DNA of 64,000 bases from Bacteroidales bacterium (GTDB lineage: Bacteria > Bacteroidota > Bacteroidia > Bacteroidales > F082), in the NCBI GenBank assembly GCA_017538795.1, contig JAFYIE010000051.1, forward strand, positions 1-64,000, read 5' to 3'. Positions 42,556 to 52,134 of the stretch are shown here, one piece after another. How positions within the stretch are numbered: the stretch's first letter is position 1; each line of letters begins with the position of its first letter. The notes under the pieces are model-generated. The model ran no database searches and was not told the origin of the DNA. It saw nothing but the letters and a program-made list of their open reading frames with translations. The position numbers and the translations under genes were made by a program.

Positions 42556-43113
42556 ATGAAAAACATTCTTTTGATACGCCGCTACGCCAAGGCATTCCTC
42601 GACTACGCCATCAAAAACAACATGGCGGATAAGGGACTTGCCGACCTCGAGCTCATCACGAAGACGCTCCAGGGGCACCGCGAGCTGCGTAACATACTGT
42701 CTCAGCCGTTTTTGCCGAAAGCCAAAAAAGAAGCCATTGTCAACAGGATTTTTGGAGATAAAATCTCTGATAACACATTGAAATTCATCACGTTAATGCT
42801 CGACAAGAATCGTCAGGACATCCTCCCGAACATTCTCGTCATTTATCGTGATCTTTATAACGAATACAAAGGTATCGCCGAGGTAACGATCACCACGGCG
42901 GTGAAAATCGATGAGCCGACACAGCAGAAACTTCTCTGTTTTGTTAAAGACAAAATATCGGGTAACATTGTGATCATCAATAATATAGATAAAAATATCA
43001 TCGGAGGTTTCATCATAAATTATTTGGATTATCAGTACGACAGAAGCGTGCGAAATGAGCTGAAGAGCCTGCAGGCGCTGTTCAATGATAATCTTTATGT
43101 TAAAGGATATTAA
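42556..43113 (+). CDS. atpH: ATP synthase F1 subunit delta
   Basis: 185 residues. The N-terminal helical domain ([18 protein letters not shown]) binds alpha, and the C-terminal part ([49 protein letters not shown]) is typical of AtpH/OSCP. It links the b stalk to the F1 head. Confidence 0.93.
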   Translation: MKNILLIRRYAKAFLDYAIKNNMADKGLADLELITKTLQGHRELRNILSQPFLPKAKKEAIVNRIFGDKISDNTLKFITLMLDKNRQDILPNILVIYRDLYNEYKGIAEVTITTAVKIDEPTQQKLLCFVKDKISGNIVIINNIDKNIIGGFIINYLDYQYDRSVRNELKSLQALFNDNLYVKGY

Positions 43114-43124
43114 AAATTTCAGAT

Positions 43125-44714
43125 ATGGGAACAATAAAACCCGCTGAGGTATCAGCAATTTTGCTTGATGAGTTGACGAACTTTGAGAACGATGCGTCGC
43201 TTGATGTGAAAGGCACTGTGCTCAACGTCGGTGACGGCGTGGCGCGTATCTATGGCATGAGAGACGCTGAGGCGGGCGAGCTGGTGGAGTTCGAGAAAAA
43301 CGGCGCCATGGGCATCGTTTTGAACCTCGAGGAAGACAACGTCGGCGTAGTGCTTCTCAGCGAAGCCGGAAACATCAACGAGGGCGACACTGTTGTTTGC
43401 ACACACCGCATCGCTTCAATCAAGGTGGGCGAAGGATTGCTCGGGCGTGTCATCAACACCCTCGGACAGCCTATCGACGGCAAGGGCGAGATCAAAGGCG
43501 AGACCATCGACATGCCGTTGGAACGCAAAGCTCCAGGCGTCATCTTTCGCAAGCCTGTTGACGAGCCGTTGCAGACAGGTATCAAAGCCATCGACGCTAT
43601 GATTCCTATCGGACGTGGACAGCGTGAGCTCATCATCGGCGACCGTCAGACGGGAAAGACAGCAATTGCTATCGATACCATCATCAATCAGAAAGAGTTT
43701 TACGACAAGGGCGAGCCAGTCTATTGCATCTACGTGGCAATCGGACAGAAAGGCTCAACCGTCGCCAACATAGTGCAGAGTCTCGAAGACCATGGCGCGC
43801 TTCCATACACAATAGTAGTTGCCGCCACCGCTTCTGACGCTGCCGCAATGCAGTATTACGCACCGTTTGCCGGCGCAGCTATTGGAGAGTATTTCCGTGA
43901 CACGGGACGCGCGGCTCTCATCATCTACGATGACCTGTCGAAACAAGCCGTGGCTTACCGCGAGGTGTCGTTGCTGCTCCGCCGCCCACCAGGACGTGAG
44001 GCGTATCCGGGCGATGTGTTCTACCTGCATTCAAGGCTGCTGGAACGCGCTGCGAAGATTATCAACAACGACGAGATTGCCGCGAAGATGAACGACCTTC
44101 CGGAAAGTCTGAAAGGCAAAGTGAAAGGCGGCGGATCGTTGACGGCACTTCCGATCATCGAGACGCAGGCAGGCGACGTGTCGGCATATATCCCGACCAA
44201 CGTCATCTCCATCACCGACGGACAGATCTTCCTTGAGACCAACCTCTTCAACGCAGGTATCCGTCCCGCCATCAACGTGGGTATCTCGGTGTCGCGTGTC
44301 GGCGGTAAGGCTCAGATAAAATCCATGAAGAAGGTGGCTGGAACATTGAAGCTCGACCAGGCGCAGTTCCGTGAGCTCGAAGCGTTCTCGAAGTTCGGCT
44401 CCGACCTCGACGCTGCAACACAGGCAGTGCTCGACAAAGGCCGTCGTAACGTGCAGATCCTTATACAGCCACAGTCGTCACCATTGCGCGTAGAAGAAGA
44501 GGTGGCTATCATCTACTGCGGCGTAAACAACCTTCTGAGAAAGATACAACCAAGTCAGGTGGCGGAGTTCCAAAAACGCTATCTCGACTTGCTCAACAGC
44601 ACCCAAAAGGCGACCATGGACGCTCTGCGCTCGGGCAACTACGGCGACAACGAACGCGCCGTTTTGAACAAAGCCGCTGAGGACATCATCAACAGAATGA
44701 CTAAGAAAGACTGA
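43125..44714 (+). CDS. atpA: ATP synthase F1 subunit alpha
   Basis: 529 residues. Beta-barrel N-domain, nucleotide-binding domain with P-loop GDRQTGKT (172-179), and the arginine-containing signature [17 protein letters not shown] near residues 385-401. It forms the non-catalytic nucleotide sites of the hexamer with AtpD. AtpD and AtpC genes are not in this operon, as in other Bacteroidota where they form a separate unit. Confidence 0.97.
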   Translation: MGTIKPAEVSAILLDELTNFENDASLDVKGTVLNVGDGVARIYGMRDAEAGELVEFEKNGAMGIVLNLEEDNVGVVLLSEAGNINEGDTVVCTHRIASIKVGEGLLGRVINTLGQPIDGKGEIKGETIDMPLERKAPGVIFRKPVDEPLQTGIKAIDAMIPIGRGQRELIIGDRQTGKTAIAIDTIINQKEFYDKGEPVYCIYVAIGQKGSTVANIVQSLEDHGALPYTIVVAATASDAAAMQYYAPFAGAAIGEYFRDTGRAALIIYDDLSKQAVAYREVSLLLRRPPGREAYPGDVFYLHSRLLERAAKIINNDEIAAKMNDLPESLKGKVKGGGSLTALPIIETQAGDVSAYIPTNVISITDGQIFLETNLFNAGIRPAINVGISVSRVGGKAQIKSMKKVAGTLKLDQAQFRELEAFSKFGSDLDAATQAVLDKGRRNVQILIQPQSSPLRVEEEVAIIYCGVNNLLRKIQPSQVAEFQKRYLDLLNSTQKATMDALRSGNYGDNERAVLNKAAEDIINRMTKKD

Positions 44715-44719
44715 CAATC

Positions 44720-45622
44720 ATGGCAAATCTCAAGGAAGTTAGGACACGAATCAACTCGGTGAACTCGACGATGCAGATCACTTCAGCGATGAAGATGGTA
44801 TCGGCGTCGAAGCTCCGTAAGTCGCAGAGCACCATTGTGACATTGCGCCCTTACGCTTCCAAACTTCAGGAGATAATGCAGGATTTATCGTCAGCGATGA
44901 AGACGTCGGCGGAAGGCGTTTATGCCAAGATTCACAAGGAAAACGTCGAAGATGAGAGGATTCTGCTCATCCCTGTCGCTTCCAACAAAGGACTTTGCGG
45001 CGTGTTTAACGTCAGCGTTTTACGCGAAACGCTAAACGCATTGAAGGAAGACTATAAAGTCCAATTTGAAAAAGGCAATGTCGACATTCTTTGTATCAGC
45101 AAAAAAATTGAAGAAACGCTTATTTTCAGGAAATATCGCGTAATTGGCAACGAAAACGAACTCCTCGACAAGCTTTCTTACGAAAACACGCTGCCATTTG
45201 CCGAAAAGCTGATGAGCGACTTCGTGGAAGAGAAATACGACCGTATTGTGTTCATTTACAATCAGTTCAAGAACGCCGGATCACAGATTTTGAAGCGAGA
45301 ACAGTTTCTCCCTATCGTGACCGACAACACAAATAATGACGACGACCCTCGCTTTGCCGAATTTGAGACAGAATATATCTTCCAACCTTCAAAGGATGAG
45401 ATTGTTAACACCTTGATTCCCAAGTCATTAAAGCTACAAGTTTACAAAATTTTGCTCGATAGCTTCGCTTCGGAACACGGTGCGAGGATGGTATCAATGA
45501 CAAAGGCAACCGACAACGCCGCCGAGCTGTTGAAAGAGCTCAATTTATCGTACAACAAAGCACGCCAAAGCGCAATCACAAACGAGATTATCGAGATTGT
45601 CGGCGGCGCCAATGCGCTATAA
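44720..45622 (+). CDS. atpG: ATP synthase F1 subunit gamma
   Basis: 300 residues. The N-terminal rotor helix is MANLKEVRTRINSVNSTMQITSAMKMVSASKLRK, the central fold includes PVASNKGLCGVFN, and the C-terminal helix is ASEHGARMVSMTKATDNAAELLKELNLSYNKARQSAITNEIIEIVGGANAL. It forms the rotating central stalk. Last gene of the atp run; a glycosyltransferase gene starts five bases later without a visible terminator. Confidence 0.96.
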   Translation: MANLKEVRTRINSVNSTMQITSAMKMVSASKLRKSQSTIVTLRPYASKLQEIMQDLSSAMKTSAEGVYAKIHKENVEDERILLIPVASNKGLCGVFNVSVLRETLNALKEDYKVQFEKGNVDILCISKKIEETLIFRKYRVIGNENELLDKLSYENTLPFAEKLMSDFVEEKYDRIVFIYNQFKNAGSQILKREQFLPIVTDNTNNDDDPRFAEFETEYIFQPSKDEIVNTLIPKSLKLQVYKILLDSFASEHGARMVSMTKATDNAAELLKELNLSYNKARQSAITNEIIEIVGGANAL

Positions 45623-45627
45623 TAATC

Positions 45628-46749
45628 ATGGTTTGTCACCTCACGCTTCTTCATAAACTCGACGACGCAAGAGTTTTTTACAAAGAATGCCGAAGCCTTG
45701 CTAAAAATGGTTTCAACGTGACTTTAGTTGGTTTTGAAGATTCTGATTATCAGATAATTAAAGACGGAGTAAAGATTATTTCCATCAATATCCCGACAAA
45801 AAACCGCATCGAGGTAATCAGAAAAAGAGGGGAAGCAGCCTATCGTAAAGCGTTGGAAATCAATGCTGATATTTACCACATTCACGAGCCTGAGCTTTTG
45901 TCGGTTGCAAAAAAACTGAAGAGAAAAGGCAAGAAAGTCATTTTCGACAGCCATGAATTTTATGGTTGGCAGCTTTATTTTGGCGTTCATAAACCCAAGA
46001 TCATCAATGTGCCGCCAGCGATTATGCGGCTTTACGCGAGATGGTATATGCGCCACGAGGCAAGAATTTGTCGCATGCTCGACGCTGTGATCGCTGTTTG
46101 CACCTTCAAAGGCAAAAATTATTTTGAAAATCGCGCCTCGAGAACCGTTTATATCAGAAACACGCCTGTCATAAACAACGAGATAAGTCAACAAGACACA
46201 AGTAACTGCAATTCAATAGCTTATATAGGCGGATTAACTTACGAAAGAGGTGTCACACATCTCATTAAAGCATGTCACAAAGCCAATATGAAGCTCATTT
46301 TGGCCGGAAATTTCATTAAAAAAGGCTATAAAGAAGAGTTGATGGCAATGCCTGAGTGGGAATGTGTCGATTATCGCGGTTTCCTCGACAGAAAAGGCAT
46401 GGATGAGGTGATGCGGCAGTCGTGCATCGGCGTGTCGAACATCCTGAATTTAGGGCAATACAACAATATCGACACCTTCCCCACCAAAGTTCTCGATTAC
46501 ATGATGATGGGACTGCCAGTAATCATTTCCGACACCGATTTTCACAAGAAAATGAACGAAAAATACCATTTTGGCATCTGCGTCGACCCTTCCGATGTTG
46601 ACAAGATGGCAGAGGCAATACGTTTTTTGCGTGAAAATCCTGAAAAAGCCAAAGAATTTGGTGAAAATGGTCGTAAAATGATTGTCGAAGACTGGAACTG
46701 GAGCGTCGACGAGCAACGGCTCATCGAGTTATATCGTTCAATAATTTGA
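45628..46749 (+). CDS. GT4-family glycosyltransferase
   Basis: 373 residues, GT-B fold. The N-terminal domain begins VCHLTLLHKLDDARVFYKECRSLAKNGFNVTLVG; the C-terminal donor domain shows IAYIGGLTYERGVTHLIKACHKA, LAGNFIKKG and the E-x7-E-like region FPTKVLDYMMMGLPVIISDTDFHKKM. It should transfer a sugar from a nucleotide donor in surface glycan synthesis. It directly follows atpG and overlaps the convergent glycosyltransferase gene by 29 bases at the 3' ends. Confidence 0.87.
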   Translation: MVCHLTLLHKLDDARVFYKECRSLAKNGFNVTLVGFEDSDYQIIKDGVKIISINIPTKNRIEVIRKRGEAAYRKALEINADIYHIHEPELLSVAKKLKRKGKKVIFDSHEFYGWQLYFGVHKPKIINVPPAIMRLYARWYMRHEARICRMLDAVIAVCTFKGKNYFENRASRTVYIRNTPVINNEISQQDTSNCNSIAYIGGLTYERGVTHLIKACHKANMKLILAGNFIKKGYKEELMAMPEWECVDYRGFLDRKGMDEVMRQSCIGVSNILNLGQYNNIDTFPTKVLDYMMMGLPVIISDTDFHKKMNEKYHFGICVDPSDVDKMAEAIRFLRENPEKAKEFGENGRKMIVEDWNWSVDEQRLIELYRSII

Positions 46750-48025
46750 CAAAATCTTTCGTGAGATTTCTTCTCGAATACTTTTCAACGGCTTTTTTAT
46801 TGCATCCAACTAATTGATTATCATTACGTTTGTTGAAATATTCAAGAATTGCTTCCTTCATTTTTGATTTATCGTCATAATCGGCGGTGATGCCACAATT
46901 TGTCTCAGAAAGGACTCTCGCCGCATCGCCTTTTGCTGGACCTACAGCAAGAACCGGACGGCCAGAGGCAAGATATTCAAAAAGCTTTCCTGTTAAAATA
47001 CATTCCGCCTTTTTAGCTCGAGGAATAAGAAGCAGCAACAAATCAGATTTTTGTTGATAATCAAGAACTTGTGAATGCTGCATATATTCAATATTATCAA
47101 CTTTTCCGTCAAGATTTTTTTCTGAGATATATTGCTTTACAGACTCGTCGATATGACCTATCAAGTTGATTTTAAGAGACTTATTAAACTCCGCGTTTTC
47201 CTCACACAACTCTTTGATGGCGTCCCAAATAACGAACGACTCGTTTGGAAGCAGAACACCTGTGTAAGAAATCGTAAACCGTTCTTTTTCAAGATGTTGA
47301 GTTTTTCCCTTAGCACACTCCTCGTCATATCCGTTTGTCACGACATCAACCTTTCTCGCACCGAGAACTTCTAAATCAGCTGCCTCGTGCCAGCTCACGG
47401 CAACGACTTTATCGGCTTCAGTAAGCACCTGATTTTCAAGCTTTTTATGCTTTCTGATACTACATTTGGTGAGTTTCAATGAGTCGAAATAGAAAATCTC
47501 AGTCCAAGGATCACGGAAATCAGCTACCCAAGGGATATTGAATTTCTTATGCAAAGCCTTGGCTATCAGATGCATTGAGTGCGGCGGACCCGTTGAAATC
47601 ATTGCATCGACAGGATGTTCTTTGAGATAATTCGAGAGATATTTCACCGAAGGTTTTATCCACCAGCGGCGTGCGTCGGGAATGAAGAAATTGCCTCTTA
47701 TCCAGAGACTTATGTTTTCTTTCCAACTGCTTTTTTTCACGCCCTCGTTGATGAAACCAGCTTTCACCTTCTCCCCCTTTTTTATCCCGAGAAATTTTTT
47801 ATAAAAACTGTATGGTTCAACGATAGGTCGTCTGATAACCTCAGCCTCGGGCGCCACATCCTTTTCGAGCGATTTGTCCTCGACCGGATACTCAGCGTCT
47901 TCGGCGGTGTAAATCACTGGTTGCCAACCGTTTTCAGGCAGATATTTCGACATCTTCAGCCATCGCTGAACACCCGAACCACCCGACGGAGGCCAGTAAT
48001 ATGTGATTATCAGAACGCGTTTCAT
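46721..48025 (-). CDS. Glycosyltransferase, GT4-like
   Basis: 434 residues from the ATG at 48025, which overlaps the stop of the upstream yfhO-like gene (ATGA) and gives the canonical GT-B opening MKRVLIITYYWPPSGGSGVQRWLKMSKYL. The acceptor domain has DAMISTGPPHSMHLIAKALHKKFNIPWVADFRDPWTE; the donor domain has ISYTGVLLPNES and GKLFEYLASGRPVLAVGPAKGDAARVL. Likely acts on a lipid-linked or surface glycan. An upstream in-frame extension to 48112 is rejected because it lies inside the yfhO-like gene. Confidence 0.88.
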   Translation of the reverse strand: MKRVLIITYYWPPSGGSGVQRWLKMSKYLPENGWQPVIYTAEDAEYPVEDKSLEKDVAPEAEVIRRPIVEPYSFYKKFLGIKKGEKVKAGFINEGVKKSSWKENISLWIRGNFFIPDARRWWIKPSVKYLSNYLKEHPVDAMISTGPPHSMHLIAKALHKKFNIPWVADFRDPWTEIFYFDSLKLTKCSIRKHKKLENQVLTEADKVVAVSWHEAADLEVLGARKVDVVTNGYDEECAKGKTQHLEKERFTISYTGVLLPNESFVIWDAIKELCEENAEFNKSLKINLIGHIDESVKQYISEKNLDGKVDNIEYMQHSQVLDYQQKSDLLLLLIPRAKKAECILTGKLFEYLASGRPVLAVGPAKGDAARVLSETNCGITADYDDKSKMKEAILEYFNKRNDNQLVGCNKKAVEKYSRRNLTKDFVKLLNDITR

Positions 48026-50451
48026 TTTTTTACTGTAAAATAACAAACAAGTCCCAATCCAAGCAAAATCAGCAACGAAGTAACAAATTGAATAGTGTTT
48101 CCGACACTCCAAATGCTTGGTGCATAACGCATTACAATCTCATGCTGACCTGCTGGAATTATAGCTGAACGCAAAATGTAATCGGCACGTAGCAATGGTT
48201 TTTCAACGCCGTCGACCCACATCGTCCAACCTTTCTTAGTCCAGATTTCTGAGAAGACGACAAGTTCCTCCTTCGAAGAATCGAAGCTATATTTCAACTC
48301 ATTTGGCTTATAATCAACAAGTTGAATAGTTCCTTCGGCTGGCGAAACATTGAAATCACCCATCAAATCCTTAAACTCATTATTGACAATCGCCACGTTT
48401 CTCACATCAGTGTCAGCGATGGCGTCAATCTCTTCATTTGGCGTCGCAACCCACTTGATATCCCCTACAATCCATGCGTTTCCAAAGGCATCATAATTCT
48501 TTGAAGCAATCTTTCTGCTTTCTTGCGGATATATTATATATTTGGTATTCAGCATGTTAAGCACTTTAAAAAAGTTCAAATCACGCTTGCTCAAATACTG
48601 GTCGATGATATCTTGATAGCGGCGAAGTTTTGCTCCGCTGTAACCACCCACCGATTTATGGAAATACGATGTGCTTGCGTCGTTGAAGGTGCTCACCGTG
48701 AGGTTAATCACACGGTAATCAAGGTCTTTGTCCTGCAAAATCTGTTTGTCGACATCGCTCATCACGAAAGGCTTGTCAGTTTTGCGTTTGTCGATGAAAT
48801 TATTGTTATTCAGATAACGTCTGTCGATGGCGTACATGTCGACCAAAACCAGCAGCGCCAAGATTGGGAACAAATATTTCTTATTCATCTTTTCGCTGAC
48901 AGTCAACAAGATAACTATTGCCGCGATATAAATGTACAAGAAACTTCGTATAGCGTCGGCACGGAAGATTGCAACACGTGCTTTTTCAAGTTCGCTCGCA
49001 AACGTGGCATAAAGCGCTCCGTCCTGCCCTGCCTGCATTTGTTTGAACTGCACAGCTTCGGCTTGGCTCAAGAAGTTGAAAAACGTCTGCGGCAAAGCAT
49101 AAAACAAAAGGCACAGTCCGCCGGTTATTCCAAGTGAGATATACAGATATTTCTTGTTTTCTTTCAGCAAATCAGGGGTTTTGAAGATTTCCGCCAAGGC
49201 GAGAAAGGCCAGCAACGGCATGCAGACCTCGGCAATAACAAGTGTCATCGAGACGGCACGGAATTTGTTATAACCCGGGATATAATCGAGGAAGAAATCG
49301 GTGAAACCCATGAAATTCTTACCCCAGCTGAGCAAAATCGACAAAACTGTCGCCGCGAGAAGTATCCATTTGTATTTTCCTTTCACGACGAAAAGTCCTA
49401 AAACAAACAAGAAACAGACGATTGCGCCCACATAAACAGGTCCGCTTGTGCCAGGTTGATCGCCCCAATAAGCGTTCTGTTGCGCTATTGTTGAACGGAA
49501 ACGTGGATCACATTTATCCAAAGCGGAGTTGCCGTTTCCGATATATCCCGACGCGCCACCTTTTGCGTTCGGAATCATCAGGCTCCAGGTCTCACCGATG
49601 CCGTAGCTCCATTGTGTAACATAATCTCTATCAAGGCCTTTTGTCTGATTTTCAACGTTTTTCGTCAACACAGGTTTGCCGCGCATTGTCTCTTTTCCGA
49701 ACTCCATATTCGCGTAAAGTGTTGTGGTGCAAGTCAGGATAGCGACCACTGCCACGCCAAGCAAAATACCGCTCGCCTTGAAGAAATGCAGATAGCTCTT
49801 TGTTTTGATCATCTCGACGATTTCCGCGATGATGATACACACCACAATCAGCAGCAGGTAATACGTTATCTGAAGGTGTCCGGCACGTATCTCAAGTGCG
49901 AGAGCGATGGCTGTCAGCACCGCGCCCCAAAGATATTTCCCTTTGTAAGTCAGCAAGATACCGGCGATGACTGGCGCCATATAAGCCATAGCTACAGCCT
50001 TCGAGTTGTGCCCCGCGCCAATCACGATGAACATATACGAGGTGAAGCCATACGCCAGCGCCCCGATGAAACTAACCCAAATTTTACAGTCGAGGACTAA
50101 AAGAAGAATGAAAAAGCCCAACATGCTGACAAACACCGCACCTATTGGATGAGGGAATCCGGCTGTCAAGACCCTTCCGACATAAGTCATCAGGTTGCTG
50201 TTTTGCGACACACCGATATTCCAAGCCGGCATTCCGCCGAACATAGAATTAGTCCAAAGACTCTGCTCACCGGTTTTCGCTTTGAAATCATTGATTTCCT
50301 GCGACATGCCCCTGAACATCTCGATATCATGCTGTTTGATACGTTTCCCTTGCGTTATCGGCGAAAAATAAATCAGCGTAATCAGTGCAAAAGCGACGAC
50401 ACAAAGCGCTATATAAATGGCTTTTTTGTTATCAGAAAAAAACTTGTTCAT
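48022..50451 (-). CDS. YfhO-family polytopic membrane protein
   Basis: 809 residues with about 12 to 13 hydrophobic segments and a C-terminal soluble domain (about 620-775; KVLNMLNTKYIIYPQ, VNNEFKDLMGDF, ELVVFSEIWTKKGWTMWVDGVEKPLLRADYILRSAIIPAGQH) typical of YfhO. A first extracytoplasmic loop with QSLWTNSMFGGMPAWNIG and the GAGHNSKAVAMAYM segment fit GT-C-like glycosyltransferases acting on lipid-linked sugars. Activity in this organism is unknown. It forms an operon with the downstream glycosyltransferase. Confidence 0.88.
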   Translation of the reverse strand: MNKFFSDNKKAIYIALCVVAFALITLIYFSPITQGKRIKQHDIEMFRGMSQEINDFKAKTGEQSLWTNSMFGGMPAWNIGVSQNSNLMTYVGRVLTAGFPHPIGAVFVSMLGFFILLLVLDCKIWVSFIGALAYGFTSYMFIVIGAGHNSKAVAMAYMAPVIAGILLTYKGKYLWGAVLTAIALALEIRAGHLQITYYLLLIVVCIIIAEIVEMIKTKSYLHFFKASGILLGVAVVAILTCTTTLYANMEFGKETMRGKPVLTKNVENQTKGLDRDYVTQWSYGIGETWSLMIPNAKGGASGYIGNGNSALDKCDPRFRSTIAQQNAYWGDQPGTSGPVYVGAIVCFLFVLGLFVVKGKYKWILLAATVLSILLSWGKNFMGFTDFFLDYIPGYNKFRAVSMTLVIAEVCMPLLAFLALAEIFKTPDLLKENKKYLYISLGITGGLCLLFYALPQTFFNFLSQAEAVQFKQMQAGQDGALYATFASELEKARVAIFRADAIRSFLYIYIAAIVILLTVSEKMNKKYLFPILALLVLVDMYAIDRRYLNNNNFIDKRKTDKPFVMSDVDKQILQDKDLDYRVINLTVSTFNDASTSYFHKSVGGYSGAKLRRYQDIIDQYLSKRDLNFFKVLNMLNTKYIIYPQESRKIASKNYDAFGNAWIVGDIKWVATPNEEIDAIADTDVRNVAIVNNEFKDLMGDFNVSPAEGTIQLVDYKPNELKYSFDSSKEELVVFSEIWTKKGWTMWVDGVEKPLLRADYILRSAIIPAGQHEIVMRYAPSIWSVGNTIQFVTSLLILLGLGLVCYFTVKK

Positions 50452-50452
50452 A

Positions 50453-52054
50453 TTAGTAAATTACCTTGTTAAAATACTTATCTTCTTGAGTATCAATAAT
50501 TAACAGATACAGATTATTCTTTTTCTCTAATTTTTCAACTATTTCTTCAAGCGGGATTTTGTTTTCGCCGGCATTAAGCGTACCGCAAGCTTGTTTGTAA
50601 AGTTCTTTCCCATCAAGCGTGATAAGTTTTAAGGTAACCTCACTTTTCCTGCCCAAATTAACAACGCACAAACTACTGCTATTCAACGGATTAGGATAAA
50701 CTGAAATGTCATTTTCCGCAATCTGGATCTCATTCACATCTTCATATCCGAATTCATAACAGCCCATGTCAATTCTGCCGCCGCAAATTCTTGGTCCACC
50801 GCCCAAATCAAAAGATGGAATGTAAAGACCCGTGATGTCGGCGACGCCGGTATTCACGCAAGGGCTACTTTCAACCAAATGATAATCACGATTAAGCTCA
50901 TCAACAAAGAGCGGATTGGCGTCTATCATATTGATATAGTTTTCATCCGTCAAGTATTCTTTTCCATAAATTGAGTCAAAGCCATATTGAATGTCACCAT
51001 TTTTAAAAACCGGACGGCAGTCCATGCCCCAGAGCCATATTTGTGAGCCATTGCAATATTCAACAGTGTCCTTTTCGTTAAAAACATGAATTGCATGATT
51101 TCCCCAGATAATACAGTTGTTCAGGGTAGGGCTGGCGTCGAAGGCAGTCTGCATTCCGGCACCACCGCCACCACCACAATAATTATTGACAATGGTGAGG
51201 TTGTTCAGCTCAGGGTCGGAGGTTGCCACAGCAAGACCACCGCCATAATGCACCACTGAATTGTTGTAGGCCAACATATTAGCGACTTTCACTGTGTATT
51301 CCTTGCAACGTTGAATGCCCAAACCGCCTGCGTTAACCACATTATTATTGTAGAATATAGAATTTGTCAAAACCAAATTACAGCTGTCGATGTTCATGCC
51401 GCCACCGTATGCTGTCTCGCTGTTGTTGTCGTGAAAAACAACGTCATGAATGTCAAGATTACATTTCAAAAACTGAAAACCGACGCCCCAAGTATAATCC
51501 GGAGGACATGCAATCGCCAAATTGTCATAAACCTCGCAATCATGAATATTCAAAGTGGAGTTTTCTGCATAAAGCGCGCCGCCTTTTCTGCGTGTCATGT
51601 TGTGATGAAAACAGCAGTTGGCGATTTCTATGTCGCTGGCAAGACATATCCACATCATACCACCATCAGCGTAAGTCTGGTTCTTTCCATAAGAAAAATC
51701 GCAATATTCGAACTTCATCCCATTGGGTTTTTGGGCATAAAAGCCTTTCCAACCTCCAAGCTCCGGATTTTCGTAATTGGAATAGCCTGTGGTGTCGGCC
51801 ACCGTGAACGAAATTCTTGCATTTTCCTCGCCATTTGCACGAATTGTACCTAAAACAGTTATCCCAAAATATCCGTCAGCTATGACAGTCGTGCCTGCAT
51901 CAATAATCAGAGTCTCGCCATCTGGCACAGTCACATCATCGATGAGATGGACCTCACCACTCCATGTACCAAACTGATTACCAGATACTTGCGTCACTTG
52001 TGCATTTGTTGCGAAAGCACTTAACACCATCAAAAGAGTAAAAAGTCTTTTCAT
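50453..52054 (-). CDS. T9SS-exported right-handed beta-helix protein (choice-of-anchor Q type)
   Basis: 533 residues. Signal peptide MKRLFTLLMVLSAFATNA. A right-handed beta-helix spans about 30-330 (GTTVIADGYFGITVLGTIRA, ASDIEIANCCFHHNMTRRKG, CNLVLTNSIFYNNNVVNAGG, LNNLTIVNNYCGGGG, LNNCIIWGNHA). The choice-of-anchor-Q end motif follows (CVNTGVADITG, DLGGGPRICGGRIDMGCYEF). A T9SS sorting domain closes it (ISVYPNPLNSSS to YLLIIDTQEDKYFNKVIY). Probably cell-surface attached; substrate unknown. Confidence 0.85.
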   Translation of the reverse strand: MKRLFTLLMVLSAFATNAQVTQVSGNQFGTWSGEVHLIDDVTVPDGETLIIDAGTTVIADGYFGITVLGTIRANGEENARISFTVADTTGYSNYENPELGGWKGFYAQKPNGMKFEYCDFSYGKNQTYADGGMMWICLASDIEIANCCFHHNMTRRKGGALYAENSTLNIHDCEVYDNLAIACPPDYTWGVGFQFLKCNLDIHDVVFHDNNSETAYGGGMNIDSCNLVLTNSIFYNNNVVNAGGLGIQRCKEYTVKVANMLAYNNSVVHYGGGLAVATSDPELNNLTIVNNYCGGGGGAGMQTAFDASPTLNNCIIWGNHAIHVFNEKDTVEYCNGSQIWLWGMDCRPVFKNGDIQYGFDSIYGKEYLTDENYINMIDANPLFVDELNRDYHLVESSPCVNTGVADITGLYIPSFDLGGGPRICGGRIDMGCYEFGYEDVNEIQIAENDISVYPNPLNSSSLCVVNLGRKSEVTLKLITLDGKELYKQACGTLNAGENKIPLEEIVEKLEKKNNLYLLIIDTQEDKYFNKVIY

Positions 52055-52122
52055 AAGATCACTATTTTAATTAAGTGTCAAAGATACTAATTTTTTAAAT
52101 AGGTGTAATTATGAATTTTTAT

Positions 52123-52130
52123 TATTTTTG
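52123..52130 (+). promoter_or_regulatory. Promoter -7 element for the Ig-like lipoprotein gene
   Basis: TATTTTTG, a perfect TAnnTTTG match, ends four bases before the ATG at 52135, predicting a leaderless or nearly leaderless transcript. Confidence 0.6.
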
Positions 52131-52134
52131 CAAC

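Noticed and set aside
48026-48112. Upstream start for the glycosyltransferase at 46721
   Set aside because: It would overlap the YfhO-like gene, while the ATG at 48025 overlaps its stop in the usual ATGA arrangement and starts the conserved GT-B strand.
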